64,000 bases of DNA from Candidatus Paralachnospira caecorum. Lineage in GTDB: Bacteria > Bacillota > Clostridia > Lachnospirales > Lachnospiraceae. The position numbers and the translations under genes were made by a program. Shown in pieces: positions 7,660 through 17,300 of the stretch (position 1 is its first letter; each line of letters starts with the position of its first letter). The notes under the pieces are model-generated. The model was given only the letters and a program-made list of their open reading frames with translations, was not told the origin of the DNA and searched no databases. The stretch is from assembly GCA_904379015.1 (NCBI GenBank), contig CAJFHG010000005.1, positions 32,699 to 96,698 on the forward strand, written 5' to 3'.

Positions 7660-9240
7660 ATGAAGGGAACGAGAGACAGAGTATTCTATTTCATGATCGC
7701 GGGCTTTCTGATCTTGCAGATGGCGTTCTGCGCCTACTGGGGAGTGCGCAAATGCAATTTTCATGTGGATGAGTATTTTACATATGGACTGGCGAATAAC
7801 AGAGGCGCGATCCATCCGGTGCTGGAGGATGGAACCGTTTATTCCGGGGATGATATTTTTCTGGAATATCTGGCTCCGGATGACAGTGAGTGCTTTGATT
7901 ACAGCATTATCAGGGAGAATATTTCCCAGGATGCGCATCCGCCCCTTTATTATACTCTGATCCATACGATATGTTCGTTTTTCCCGGATTCCTACAGTAA
8001 GTGGGAGGGGCTGATTTTGAATTTTCTCCTCCTTCTGCTGATCGACGGCCTGGTATATTTCCTGGCGAATTGCCTGCTGCATAACAGGAAAATGGCCCTG
8101 GTGCTGACCGCGGCTTATGGATTCTGCGCCCTCTGCGTGAGCATGGTGCTGTTTATCCGCATGTATACGCTGATGACGGTGTTTACGCTGGCTGTCACTT
8201 TGCTGTTTACTTTCTATTATAAAAAGAAAAAGGATATCCGGTTCTGGGCGGGCCTGTTTTTCCTGGCAGTCGGGGGAACCATGACCCAGTATTATTTTCT
8301 GATCTATCTGTTCTTTCTTTGTCTGGTATATGGCATCCTGATGCTGATGGAGAAGAACTGGAAGGATGTGGCCGCTTACATAGGGACCCTGGCGCTGGCG
8401 GGGATCGCCTGCGTTCTCATCTGGCCGGCCATGCTGACGCATATCCTGGGGGACGCATCTTCGGAGCGCGGCGCTCAGGCCTTTGAGAACGCGAAAAATC
8501 TTCCGGATCTGTGGCCCCACATCAAGTCATATTTTAACATTATCAACGGAGAACTTTTCGGAGGATGTCTGCCGGTCCTGCTGGTGCTTCTGGTCATCGC
8601 GGTGATTGCCGCCCGGAGAATGAAGCGGGGAAGGCGAAAGGATTTTCGTGCTGTGACCCTGCTGTGCCTTCCCGGCGCGTGCTACTGCCTGGTGATCGCG
8701 GCCATTGCCCCCTATCAGTATGACCGGTATATTATGGCAGTGGGGCCGATCCTTTTCCTGGGGGTTCTGTGCATGCTCTTTCAGGCAGCCAGACAGGCAG
8801 TCAGAGATCCATTTATAAAATCCGCGGCGGCCTATGTGATCCTTGCGGCTGTTGTGATTTTATCCTGGAGATCGGTTGGCTGGAAACCGGAATATATCAT
8901 GGAAAATACAAAGGACAGACTGGAGATCGCAGAGGAATACGCGGAGGAATCCGTGATCTTTGTATATGGCTATTCCTGGACGGTGCTGGAAAATATCAGG
9001 GAGCTGCAGCAGTATCAGGATTTTACCTTTGTAAAGCCTCAGGATCTGGCCGCGCTGCTGGAAGAGAGGCAAGAAGATTCTTATGTATTGTATTGCATCT
9101 CCGGGCTTGATTTTAATGAAGTGTCTTCTGCCATTATGGCCCGGGACAGCGGAACCGAGATCGAGAAACTTTATACCCGGAATCATCAGGCATATGCGGA
9201 TATTTATTATGTCAGCCGGCAGGCGGTAAGTTCTGAGTAA
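7660..9240 (+). CDS. GT39/PMT-like membrane glycosyltransferase (GT-C fold)
   Basis: A 526-residue polytopic protein. After the first membrane segment comes a loop with FHVDEYFTYG, the acidic motif of GT-C enzymes, and then DAHPPLYYTLIH, the loop motif shared with dolichyl/polyprenyl-phosphate mannosyltransferases and ArnT-like enzymes. About ten further helices follow, and a short soluble C-terminal domain (from about residue 410) ends the protein, as in many GT39 members. Such enzymes transfer a sugar from a polyprenyl-phosphate carrier to a glycan or protein on the outer face of the membrane. The ATG follows AGAGGAGG with good spacing. The next GT-C-like gene begins 21 bases later, so the pair is one operon. 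Donor and acceptor are unknown; candidate donors are the polyprenyl-phosphate glycosyltransferases at 28647 and 35140. Confidence 0.75.
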   Translation: MKGTRDRVFYFMIAGFLILQMAFCAYWGVRKCNFHVDEYFTYGLANNRGAIHPVLEDGTVYSGDDIFLEYLAPDDSECFDYSIIRENISQDAHPPLYYTLIHTICSFFPDSYSKWEGLILNFLLLLLIDGLVYFLANCLLHNRKMALVLTAAYGFCALCVSMVLFIRMYTLMTVFTLAVTLLFTFYYKKKKDIRFWAGLFFLAVGGTMTQYYFLIYLFFLCLVYGILMLMEKNWKDVAAYIGTLALAGIACVLIWPAMLTHILGDASSERGAQAFENAKNLPDLWPHIKSYFNIINGELFGGCLPVLLVLLVIAVIAARRMKRGRRKDFRAVTLLCLPGACYCLVIAAIAPYQYDRYIMAVGPILFLGVLCMLFQAARQAVRDPFIKSAAAYVILAAVVILSWRSVGWKPEYIMENTKDRLEIAEEYAEESVIFVYGYSWTVLENIRELQQYQDFTFVKPQDLAALLEERQEDSYVLYCISGLDFNEVSSAIMARDSGTEIEKLYTRNHQAYADIYYVSRQAVSSE

Positions 9241-9261
9241 AAGGAAGGACAGGTATCAGGC

Positions 9262-10875
9262 ATGAACCCAATCAAACACTTCTGTATTGTAATTCAGAAA
9301 GGAATCCGATGGTGCGGCGTGATTTGTTTCGCGGTGATTCTGTTGCTGCTGCTGTTTGGAGCAGGCAGGATCCCTTACGCGTACCGGACGGAATTTCCCT
9401 GTTCCAATTGGCTGTATTTGTTTTTCGGGATCCTGATCTGCGGGGCTGTCGGGACGGCGGAGTATGTTTGTCCGGAAGCTGTGAAGCGGTATTTCAGAAA
9501 TAACAGCAGGAGACTCATCGGATTTTTATCGATTTTGTTTTTCGGCGTGCAGCTGTATGTGGTCAGCAACTATTATTTTATAACAGGCTGGGACGCTGGC
9601 GTGCTCTGTGACGCGGCGCGGGGAATCGCGGAGGGACAGACGTATGGGAAGGGATCTTTCCTGAGCTATTATTTCTCCACATATCCCAACAATCTGTTTC
9701 TGCTGTCTGTCTTTTCCGGCATCATGAAACTGGACCGTTTGTTTGGCTTTCTGGATGTGGAAAGCGGCATTATGGGGATCCTGACGGTGCAGTGCATGAT
9801 TTCGGCGCTGACAGGGGTTTTGGTCTTTTATACGGCACTTCTGTGGAAGTCCTCAGTCAGGACGGCCTGGAACAGCTGGGGGCTTTATGTGTGCTCGGCC
9901 GGGATATCGCCGTGGGTCTCAATTCCCTATTCTGACGCATTTGGAATGTTCGTGCCGGTTCTGATTTTGTATCTGTATCTGTCCATGGGAAACGGCCGGA
10001 GAACGGGGGTCAAATGCTTTGCCTTGGCGGCCGTGGCTGCGGCCGGCTTTTGGATCAAGCCGCAGCTCGCGGTTATGGGGATCGCGGCAGGTCTGACAGC
10101 CGTGATCAGGCTGCCGCGGAAGCATGAGGGCGGCAGACGGCGGATCGGAAAAAATGTGGTGTCATTGGCGGCGGGAGCTGCTGCTGCCCTGCTGGCCGTG
10201 CAGGCGGCAGTTTCGTCAGTGCCGGTGGAGGTGGACCGTGAGGAAACATTCGGTCCGGCGCACATACTCATGATGGGCCTGAATCCTGTGACCAACGGAG
10301 GATATCTGGAGGAGGATGTTCTGTATTCTCATGAACAGCCTGCTGATGAGCGGACACAGGCCAATCTGGACCGGATTGGGCAGAGACTGGCAGAGTACGG
10401 ACCGGCGGGACTTTCAGCACATCTGGCAAAGAAGCTGCTGACCAGTTTTTCGGACGGGACCTGGGCCTGGGGGCGGGAAGGCGGATTTTACAGGGAACTG
10501 AAGACGGACAGAAATCAGAAAATGTCCCCTTTTCTGAAATCGGTCTATTATGAGGACGGGAGCAGACATGAGTGGTTTCAGAACTGGTCTCAGACTGTGT
10601 GGATGCTGATCCTTGCGGGATGCTTCCTGTCATTTTTCGATCGGAAAAATGACGGAAACAGTCCGGCCGGTCCGGCTGCGCTGCTGGCGCTGATGGGACT
10701 GACGCTGTTTGTTCTGCTGTTTGAAGCGAGAGCCAGATATCTGTACTGTTATGTGCCTGTCTTTGTACTCCTGTCTGTCAGCGGATGGGAAACGGCAGGG
10801 CAGTTTCTGGCAGGAAGCATACGGAGGGCCGGAAAAGTCAGGAAGATGGAAGCGGAGACGAAGGCAGAGCCCTGA
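9262..10875 (+). CDS. polytopic membrane protein, probable GT-C glycosyltransferase
   Basis: A 537-residue protein with about ten membrane segments. After the third segment, YFITGWDAGVLCDAARG gives the acidic loop of GT-C transferases (WDAG), and YYFSTYPNNLFL is the matching second loop motif found in bacterial mannosyltransferase-like proteins. An extracytoplasmic segment of about 120 residues (roughly 310-440) precedes the last helices. It lies 21 bases after the GT39-like gene with AAGGA upstream, so the two are likely co-transcribed and may add sugars to the same extracytoplasmic product. The family call rests on topology and the two loop motifs. Confidence 0.6.
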   Translation: MNPIKHFCIVIQKGIRWCGVICFAVILLLLLFGAGRIPYAYRTEFPCSNWLYLFFGILICGAVGTAEYVCPEAVKRYFRNNSRRLIGFLSILFFGVQLYVVSNYYFITGWDAGVLCDAARGIAEGQTYGKGSFLSYYFSTYPNNLFLLSVFSGIMKLDRLFGFLDVESGIMGILTVQCMISALTGVLVFYTALLWKSSVRTAWNSWGLYVCSAGISPWVSIPYSDAFGMFVPVLILYLYLSMGNGRRTGVKCFALAAVAAAGFWIKPQLAVMGIAAGLTAVIRLPRKHEGGRRRIGKNVVSLAAGAAAALLAVQAAVSSVPVEVDREETFGPAHILMMGLNPVTNGGYLEEDVLYSHEQPADERTQANLDRIGQRLAEYGPAGLSAHLAKKLLTSFSDGTWAWGREGGFYRELKTDRNQKMSPFLKSVYYEDGSRHEWFQNWSQTVWMLILAGCFLSFFDRKNDGNSPAGPAALLALMGLTLFVLLFEARARYLYCYVPVFVLLSVSGWETAGQFLAGSIRRAGKVRKMEAETKAEP

Positions 10876-10928
10876 TCGATCATCAATGCGTGGATATGGC
10901 AGACAGAAGAAAATGAAGCATAAAGAAG

Positions 10929-10966
10929 TCCCGCGGGACCGGCAAGGCTGCCGGTGTCCGCGGGAC
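10929..10966 (+). terminator. strong stem-loop between convergent genes
   Basis: GTCCCGCGG (10929-10937) pairs with CCGCGGGAC (10958-10966), with an inner ACCGGCA/TGCCGGT stem, making a near-perfect hairpin of over 15 base pairs. Neither side has a long T-run, so it may stop transcription from both convergent genes with moderate efficiency. Confidence 0.6.
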
Positions 10967-11019
10967 AAAGTCGTTTCCGATCTGATCGATACCGTCCGGG
11001 AGCGGACGCAGGGAGCAGA

Positions 11020-12366
11020 TCAGGAATAAAGATTCAGGAACCGGGTCATGATGGTGGCGCATTCAGCGCGGGAGGTGCTGCCCTGGGGATCCAGGAGGGT
11101 CTGGTCATATTTTCCGGAGATCAGTCCGGTCGCCACTGCCCAGCTCATGGCTTCTTCCGCGAAATCCTGTACGTTTGCGGCATCCTGGTAGTGGGCGTAG
11201 GAGGCTCTTTGAGATGTATCCAGTCCAAGATAATTGGCGTAACGGAACATCATGACAGCCATCTGTTCCCGGGTGATGCTGTTCAGGGGATCGAAGCGGC
11301 CGTTGGAATATCCGGTTACGATCCCGGCGTCATTCGCCCAGAGTACGGCGTCCGTATACCAGTCGCCATTTGGCACATCGGGGAAGGTGTTTTCGATGTC
11401 AACCTCGGGAAGCCCCTCCAGACGGTGGAGCATCAGGGTGAACTCGGCGCGGAGAACCGGGCTTAAGGGTTCAAAAACGGTGCCGTTGTATTTGCCCTGC
11501 ATAATGCCCAGCATGTAAACATATTCCACATAATCATGGAACCATGCGTCTTCCGGTACATCAGGGAAGGTCATGGGCGTATAGGATACGAGATCAACAG
11601 TTGTCTGCAGTCCGTAGCAGGATACGGTCACGGACTGGTATTCGCCCACTCTGGAGGGATCATATCCGCTGCACATCTCCTCCGTCACAGGCAGATAGCA
11701 GATGCCATGGTCGCATTCGGCGATCAGTACCAGTCCCGCCGCGTCGATGGGTTGGTCGGAGGGCAGGAAGTAATAATACAGATCGGCGCCGTCCACGTAG
11801 ATCCTGTCGGGAGTACAGCCGCCTGTAAACAGCTGGACCCAGAAGGCCGTATATCCGGAGGTGGAGTAAGAGTTTTCCAGATACCCCACTCCCATATGCG
11901 TATAAAGGGATGACATGATATTCGCGCGGTGGCCGGGGCTGTTGAGCCAGAGGTTCATGACGGTGACCGGATCAATGTTTCCCATGTAGCCGCCGGCGAT
12001 GTTTTCTCCGCTGGAGCTCCGCGAGATGCCGGCCTCATCCAGCGCGGTCGAGTAGGAACTGCCGTCCGGTCGCGTATGGTCGAAGTTGAGCGGAAGCTCG
12101 TTTTCGCGTACGTCGGCGGCGGACTGAAGGGCAGAAAAGGTGGAGAGCGGCTGACCGTCGGATGCCATGCGCATTTTATTGGTCAGATACAGGACGGCCC
12201 ACTCATAGTCGGTAAACAGGGCGCTGTCCTCCGCCTGAGCCGTGATCTTCCCCTCTTTTTCGGGAAGGACGACGGGCTCTTTGGCAAAGGCCGTGAGGGA
12301 TGACATCAGAAGAAGCGCGGCGCAGACACAGGCTGCAGCTTTCTTCCAGAAACGATGGATTTTCAT
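11020..12366 (-). CDS. secreted CAP/SCP-domain protein anchored by three SLH domains
   Basis: A 448-residue exported protein. Residues 1-28 form a signal peptide (KKAAACVCAALLLMSSLTAFA). Residues about 50-185 are a CAP (CRISP/PR-1/SCP) domain: LTNKMR, then FDHTRPDGSSYS, GENIAGGY and WLNSPGHRANIMSS, all hallmarks of the bacterial YkwD-like branch. A region of about 75 residues follows, then three SLH domains from about residue 262 to the end (FPDVPEDAWF, FPDVPNGDWY, TREQMAVMM, SRAECATIM). SLH domains bind secondary cell-wall polymer, so the protein should sit on the wall. The biochemical role of bacterial CAP domains is uncertain. The ATG has AGGAGT nine bases upstream. It is divergent from the CHAP-SLH gene. 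Confidence 0.9.
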   Translation of the reverse strand: MKIHRFWKKAAACVCAALLLMSSLTAFAKEPVVLPEKEGKITAQAEDSALFTDYEWAVLYLTNKMRMASDGQPLSTFSALQSAADVRENELPLNFDHTRPDGSSYSTALDEAGISRSSSGENIAGGYMGNIDPVTVMNLWLNSPGHRANIMSSLYTHMGVGYLENSYSTSGYTAFWVQLFTGGCTPDRIYVDGADLYYYFLPSDQPIDAAGLVLIAECDHGICYLPVTEEMCSGYDPSRVGEYQSVTVSCYGLQTTVDLVSYTPMTFPDVPEDAWFHDYVEYVYMLGIMQGKYNGTVFEPLSPVLRAEFTLMLHRLEGLPEVDIENTFPDVPNGDWYTDAVLWANDAGIVTGYSNGRFDPLNSITREQMAVMMFRYANYLGLDTSQRASYAHYQDAANVQDFAEEAMSWAVATGLISGKYDQTLLDPQGSTSRAECATIMTRFLNLYS

Positions 12367-12405
12367 ACACAGATACTCCTTTCTTTTTTCAGTAATTGTT
12401 CGTTT

Positions 12406-12434
12406 ATTATATCATTTTTTCTGATATCCCGCAA
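12406..12434 (-). promoter_or_regulatory. promoter for the CAP-SLH gene
   Basis: On the minus strand: TTGCGG (12429-12434), 17-base spacer, TATAAT (12406-12411), 40 bases before the start codon. Confidence 0.6.
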
Positions 12435-12457
12435 TGTTTGGGATTTCCATTTCAGGG

Positions 12458-12486
12458 TTGGTTTTTCCCAGATCTCCCTTTATAAT
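12458..12486 (+). promoter_or_regulatory. promoter for the CHAP-SLH gene
   Basis: TTGGTT (12458-12463), 17-base spacer, TATAAT (12481-12486), 41 bases before the TTG start. It lies 24 bases from the divergent promoter, so one regulator bound between them could control both SLH genes. Confidence 0.6.
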
Positions 12487-12526
12487 AAAAACAGCATAAG
12501 AAGTATGACAGAATGGAGGAAAGAAA

Positions 12527-14266
12527 TTGAAGACACACAGGAGGACAGCAAGGATTGCCGCGATGCTGCTGGCGGTCTGCACAGTACTGATGACCATGCC
12601 GGGGGCGGCGGCTCTGGCAGCGGCTCCGGCAGGAATCGCCGGAAACGGGACGGGAGGCGTTTATATCGACGTCAACGTCGATCCTTATACCTATTACGCG
12701 CAGATGCCCACCTGGGGGCAGTACGCCTATACCAGGGAAGGCTGCGCCTGGTATGCCACATCACGGGCGGCGGAGCTTACGGGACAGAGGATTTCTCAGA
12801 TCTACAGCGGAGTGAACTGGTACAATTCTCAGTACAGCCGGTATGGATTTTCCAGGGGATCCCAGATCCGGGAAAAATCACTGGCCTGCTATTCCGGACA
12901 TGTATCCGTGGTGGAGAAGATCGAAGGGGACCGGGTGCTGGTCAGTGAAGGAGGAATGGCGGGATACAGCGGCGCGGAAAACGGCTATACGGTGCTCCGC
13001 TGGAGGGACATCAGCGAGATGGGAAGCGTCAGCTCTTCTCAGCCGGATACGCTGTTAGGCTATGTATATCTGACGGCGGCGGATACGGAGGCGCCTTCTA
13101 TTTCCAATATCCGCGTGACGGATGTGACGAGGGACGGATACACGGTTTCCTGTACAGTGACCGATCATACCGGAGTGGCCTGGGTACAGTTCCCGACTTA
13201 TTATCCCGGAGAAAGTGAGGCAGTCTGGCTCACCGGATCCGTATACGGAAACGAAGCGTCCGTGAGAGTGAGCGCGGACCGGGAGGGCTGGTATATCACT
13301 CAGATTTATGCCGGAGACGCGGCGGGAAATATAGGACGCAGCGAAGGCGCAGAGGAGATCTGGATCGACAGGACAGGTTCTGTCATTACCAATATCCGGG
13401 TGGAGAATGTCACATCGGAGGGCTATACCATCGGCTGCGATATAATAGAAGACGGTGCCAGCGCCCCGGCCGGCGTATACTTTGTGACCTGGACGGAGCG
13501 GAATGGACAGGATGATCTGGATCCTGACTGGACCAGGTACGGCGCGGAGGCGGTTCAGACGGGGGATCATACCTATCACGCGCAGTTTCAGGTGGACCGC
13601 GGTGAGTATGACGGCGAATACGGCCTTTATAATACGCTGATCTATGTCTGTGATACAGCCGGCAACTGGAGCGCGGCCGGAGTGTCCGGCATATGGGTCA
13701 GGGAAGACAACGGACTTCCCTTCTGGGATATTATGTCCTCCGACTGGTATTATGACGCCGTACAATATGTGTATGACAGAGGGATCATGACGGGAATGGA
13801 TGAGAATACCTTCGCGCCGGACAGTGCAGTGGCGCGGGCGCAGCTGGCGCTGATGCTGCACCGGATGGAGGGAACGCCGGAAACGGAGAATGAGAATCTG
13901 TTTCCGGATGTATCAGAGGGAGACTGGTACGCAGAGGCCGTACAATGGGCCAGTGAAGCCGGGATCGTAACAGGCTACAGCAATGGCCGGTTTGGCCCGG
14001 CAGACAGCGTGACCCGTGAACAGCTGGCGGCCATGCTGTACCGCTACGCGGGTTACCTGGGGCTGGATACTTCTGTAAGCGCTCCCTATGACCAGTATCT
14101 GGACGCCGCAGGCGTGCAGGATTTCGCGAAGGAAGCCATGGGCTGGGCTGTGGGGACCGGAATCATTTCCGGAAAATATGACCAGACCATCCTGGATCCC
14201 CAGGGGAACGCGACCCGGGCAGAATGCGCGACGATGATCAGACGGTTCCTGGAAGGAGCCGCCTGA
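12527..14266 (+). CDS. secreted CHAP-like peptidase/amidase with GBS-Bsp-like repeats and three SLH domains
   Basis: A 579-residue exported protein using a TTG start: GGAGGA at 12515-12520 is six bases upstream and no better start exists. Residues 1-32 form a signal peptide. Residues about 45-180 look like a CHAP domain, with the candidate nucleophile Cys73 in REGCAWYA and His125 in SGHVSVVEKI. CHAP enzymes cut peptidoglycan peptides or amide bonds. Two repeats resembling the GBS-Bsp-like family follow (starting near residues 188 and 284: ISNIRVTDV, ITNIRVENV). Three SLH domains occupy about 399-579. The same Bsp-like repeat occurs in the L,D-transpeptidase at 48517. Expected role: wall remodelling from a surface-anchored position. 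Confidence 0.85.
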   Translation: MKTHRRTARIAAMLLAVCTVLMTMPGAAALAAAPAGIAGNGTGGVYIDVNVDPYTYYAQMPTWGQYAYTREGCAWYATSRAAELTGQRISQIYSGVNWYNSQYSRYGFSRGSQIREKSLACYSGHVSVVEKIEGDRVLVSEGGMAGYSGAENGYTVLRWRDISEMGSVSSSQPDTLLGYVYLTAADTEAPSISNIRVTDVTRDGYTVSCTVTDHTGVAWVQFPTYYPGESEAVWLTGSVYGNEASVRVSADREGWYITQIYAGDAAGNIGRSEGAEEIWIDRTGSVITNIRVENVTSEGYTIGCDIIEDGASAPAGVYFVTWTERNGQDDLDPDWTRYGAEAVQTGDHTYHAQFQVDRGEYDGEYGLYNTLIYVCDTAGNWSAAGVSGIWVREDNGLPFWDIMSSDWYYDAVQYVYDRGIMTGMDENTFAPDSAVARAQLALMLHRMEGTPETENENLFPDVSEGDWYAEAVQWASEAGIVTGYSNGRFGPADSVTREQLAAMLYRYAGYLGLDTSVSAPYDQYLDAAGVQDFAKEAMGWAVGTGIISGKYDQTILDPQGNATRAECATMIRRFLEGAA

Positions 14267-14289
14267 CAGGACAGGCAGAGAAAAACAGA

Positions 14290-14334
14290 AAAGGAGGGGA
14301 ATGCCGGGAATCTCTGCCCCGGCCGAGCGATATG
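14290..14334 (+). promoter_or_regulatory. ribosome-binding site out of phase with the downstream giant gene
   Basis: AAGGAGGGGA (14290-14299) is the only strong site here and is followed at once by an ATG at 14301. That ATG opens a different frame, which stops at 14486. The giant gene's first plausible ATG is at 14332, with no ribosome-binding site close before it. Either initiation is weak or coupled to the upstream gene, or a base has been lost or gained here in the genome or the assembly. Confidence 0.45.
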
Positions 14335-17300
14335 AGAACACACAGACGGATCAGATACAGACTGACAAGCCTGATCCTGGCCGCAGCTTTGCTGTGGGGC
14401 CAGGCACCTCAGGTACAGGCGGCCGGGGATACGGCTGCCGTACGCGATACAGAGGCGGTGCGCGAGACTGCCCGGCTGACTTCTGATACAGAGGCGGAAG
14501 AGGGGACGACACTGGTAATTCCGGACGGCACGACAGAAATCGGGGATTTCGCCTATGCCTATACAACTCAGTATCAGCATGTGATCATACCGGACAGTGT
14601 AAAAAAGATCGGAAAAAACGCGTTCCGGCAGAGCAGTATTGTCAGCGTAGAGATGGGAGACGGTGTAGAAGAAATTGGAGAGAGAGCCTTTTACGGCTGC
14701 AGCCGGCTGACCCGGGCAGAGCTTTCGGAATCCCTGGTTTCTGTTGATTACGCTGCTTTTCAGAGCTGTGAAGCTCTGGAGGAGGTCCGTCTTCCGGCCG
14801 GCCTGAGGACGCTGGGGAGCAGTGCCTTTGAGTATTGCTCATCCCTGAGACGGATCGAACTGCCGGGCGGGCTGAGTGATTTTGACGGCGCGTTCCGCAG
14901 CAGCGGACTGGAGGCGGTGGAGCTGGGAGAAGGAATCACGGAGATTCCTCAGTATGCCTTCTATAATTGTCTGTCTCTGAAGCAGGTGACATTTCCCGGT
15001 TCTCTTGTTTCTGTAGGGGATAACGCCTTCGGATATTCGGGGCTGGAGGAATTGGTCCTTCCGGATACGGTGGAGGTATTGGGAGACTATAGCTTTCAGT
15101 CCTGCAGTCAGCTTACGCGGGTTGTTTTTCCGGAGGGGCTTACGCAGATCGGACAGCAGGCTTTTTATCGATGCGGAAGCCTGACAGAGGTTCTGATCCC
15201 TGACTCGGTGACGAAGCTCGGAAGACAGGCCTTTGAGGAATGTACCGGGCTCACCTCTCTGGAGATCGGAGACGGTGTCGAGGTGGTCGATTATGATATT
15301 GTGAAGAAATGCAGCGCGCTGAAGGAGCTGACATTGGGAAAATCGGTGCGGACCTTCAATCGGAACCGTGAGCTGTTTGAGGACTGTACCGCGCTGGAAC
15401 GGATCTGGGTGGATGAGGAGAACCCGTATTACCATTCGGATGATCATGGAATGCTCTATGATACGCAGAACAGAATTCTGGTGCAGTGTCCTGCCGCTGT
15501 GGGGGACAGCCGGGTGACGGTTGAGGAAGGAACGGTCCGGATCCGGGATTATGCCTTCAAGTTCTGCTACGAGCTGGAGGAGGTCATCCTTCCCGATACG
15601 GTGACAGAGATCGGGGTTTATGCGTTTGAGGAAAATCACGCGCTGGCGGTGCCCGATTTCCCCGCCGGACTTACGAAGATCGGGAATTATGCCTTTAAAG
15701 GCTGCCGGTCCTTTACGGAGCTGTCTCTGCCGGAGGGACTGGAGTCGATCGGTGAAAGCGCCTTTACGGGCTGTACATCGCTGAACAGGGTGATCATCCC
15801 TGCGGGAACTGTCAGTGTGGGAAGGTATGCCTTTGAGGACTGCCCTGTGACCTATGCGCAGCTTCCCGGAAGCCTGACCGCGTTTGAATATCTCTTTGAA
15901 CACAATACGGATCTGACAGACGTGGTTCTGGAGGAGGGTCTGACATCCGTTGCCCGGAGCGCTTTCCGGGGATGCACGGATCTTGCCCGGGTGGAATTTC
16001 CCCAGAGTCTCACCTCAGTATATTATTACGCCTTTGCCGATTCCGGCCTGACGGAGGCAATTCTTCCCGACAGCGTGACGCGTCTCTGGCCGGGAGCCTT
16101 TGAAAACTGCGTTTCTCTGGAACGGGTGGAATTTCCTTCAGAGCTTCAGGATATCGCGGAGGCGGTATTCCTCGGCGGCGTCAGTCTGACAGAGGCGGAT
16201 CTGTCCGGCTGTTCTTCTCTCGGCAGGATCGCCAACCAGGCTTTTGAAAACTGTACGTCCCTTCAGGCGGTCATGCTACCTGAAAATCTGGATACGCTGG
16301 GGAACGGGGCTTTCCGGAACTGCACGTTGCTGAAGGAGCTGACCGTATACAGCGAGAAAGTTTCCCTGGGCCAGTACCGGAGCGCTTTTGAAGGCTGTAC
16401 TGCCCTGGAAACGATCCGCGGGATTTCCGGCTCTGCGGCAGAGGACTACGCGGCCGAAATGGGGATTGCCTTTGTTTCCATAGGAGAAGCCAGCGTGCCG
16501 GAGCTGACCGGCATGACGGTCAGCCTGAATCGTTGGAATGAGACCAGCAAGAATGTGGATGTCCGTGTCAGTGTTTCCGGGGAATCCGTGTATGAGGCGG
16601 CCGTTCTGGAGTATTCCCATGACGGAATCCGGTTTGAGGAGTATGAGCGGCAGGATGACAATGATGAACGGCAGCATATCTGGCGGATGATCATCGACGG
16701 GCCGGATTATGACAGACTGTATCTGCGGGTGGTCCTTTACAATGATACGGCGTCGGCCGTGTCGGAAACGGCAGAGCTGGAAATTGATACGGAACGTCCG
16801 CCTGTGCCGGGGAACTTTACGGCGTCGGCGGATGAATCCTATATCCATCTGGGATGGAGCTACAATGAAGTGCCTTCCGATTTCGGAGAATTCCGCGTTT
16901 ATCGTGGGCTCTCCCCCGATGGGCCCTTCGAGCAGATCGGCGCCCTGCGTTCGATCGGATTTTATGATACGGATATTGAGACGGGTGGTACTTATTATTA
17001 TTACATGACCGCTGTGGATCAGTGGGGGCATATATCAGAGCAGACACCGGTCATTTCGGAAACGTATCTGGATGAGGAAGCGCCCTATGTCTCTTCGTCC
17101 ACGCCCGGCGAGAACGAGACGCAGTATGAGAGCATGCGTCTGGGATTCGGCGCCGGCGACAACTGGAGACTTGCATCGGCGCGTCTTTCCTTCAGACGGC
17201 AGGGAACAGAATCGTATACGCTGCTTTCTGAGTATGAACTGTCCGGAAAATCGGACACCTTCTACTATAACTGGGATATCAGCGGTCTGGAAAGCGGATA

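Noticed and set aside
14301-14486. 61-codon frame with a strong ribosome-binding site
   Set aside because: Its product is low-complexity, it overlaps the signal peptide and first repeats of the giant gene, and no conserved feature is seen; kept only as a start-site puzzle.
14500-16470. Regular short repeats, considered as a CRISPR or tandem DNA repeat array
   Set aside because: The period matches leucine-rich protein repeats in one reading frame, the DNA units vary greatly, and there are no unique spacers.
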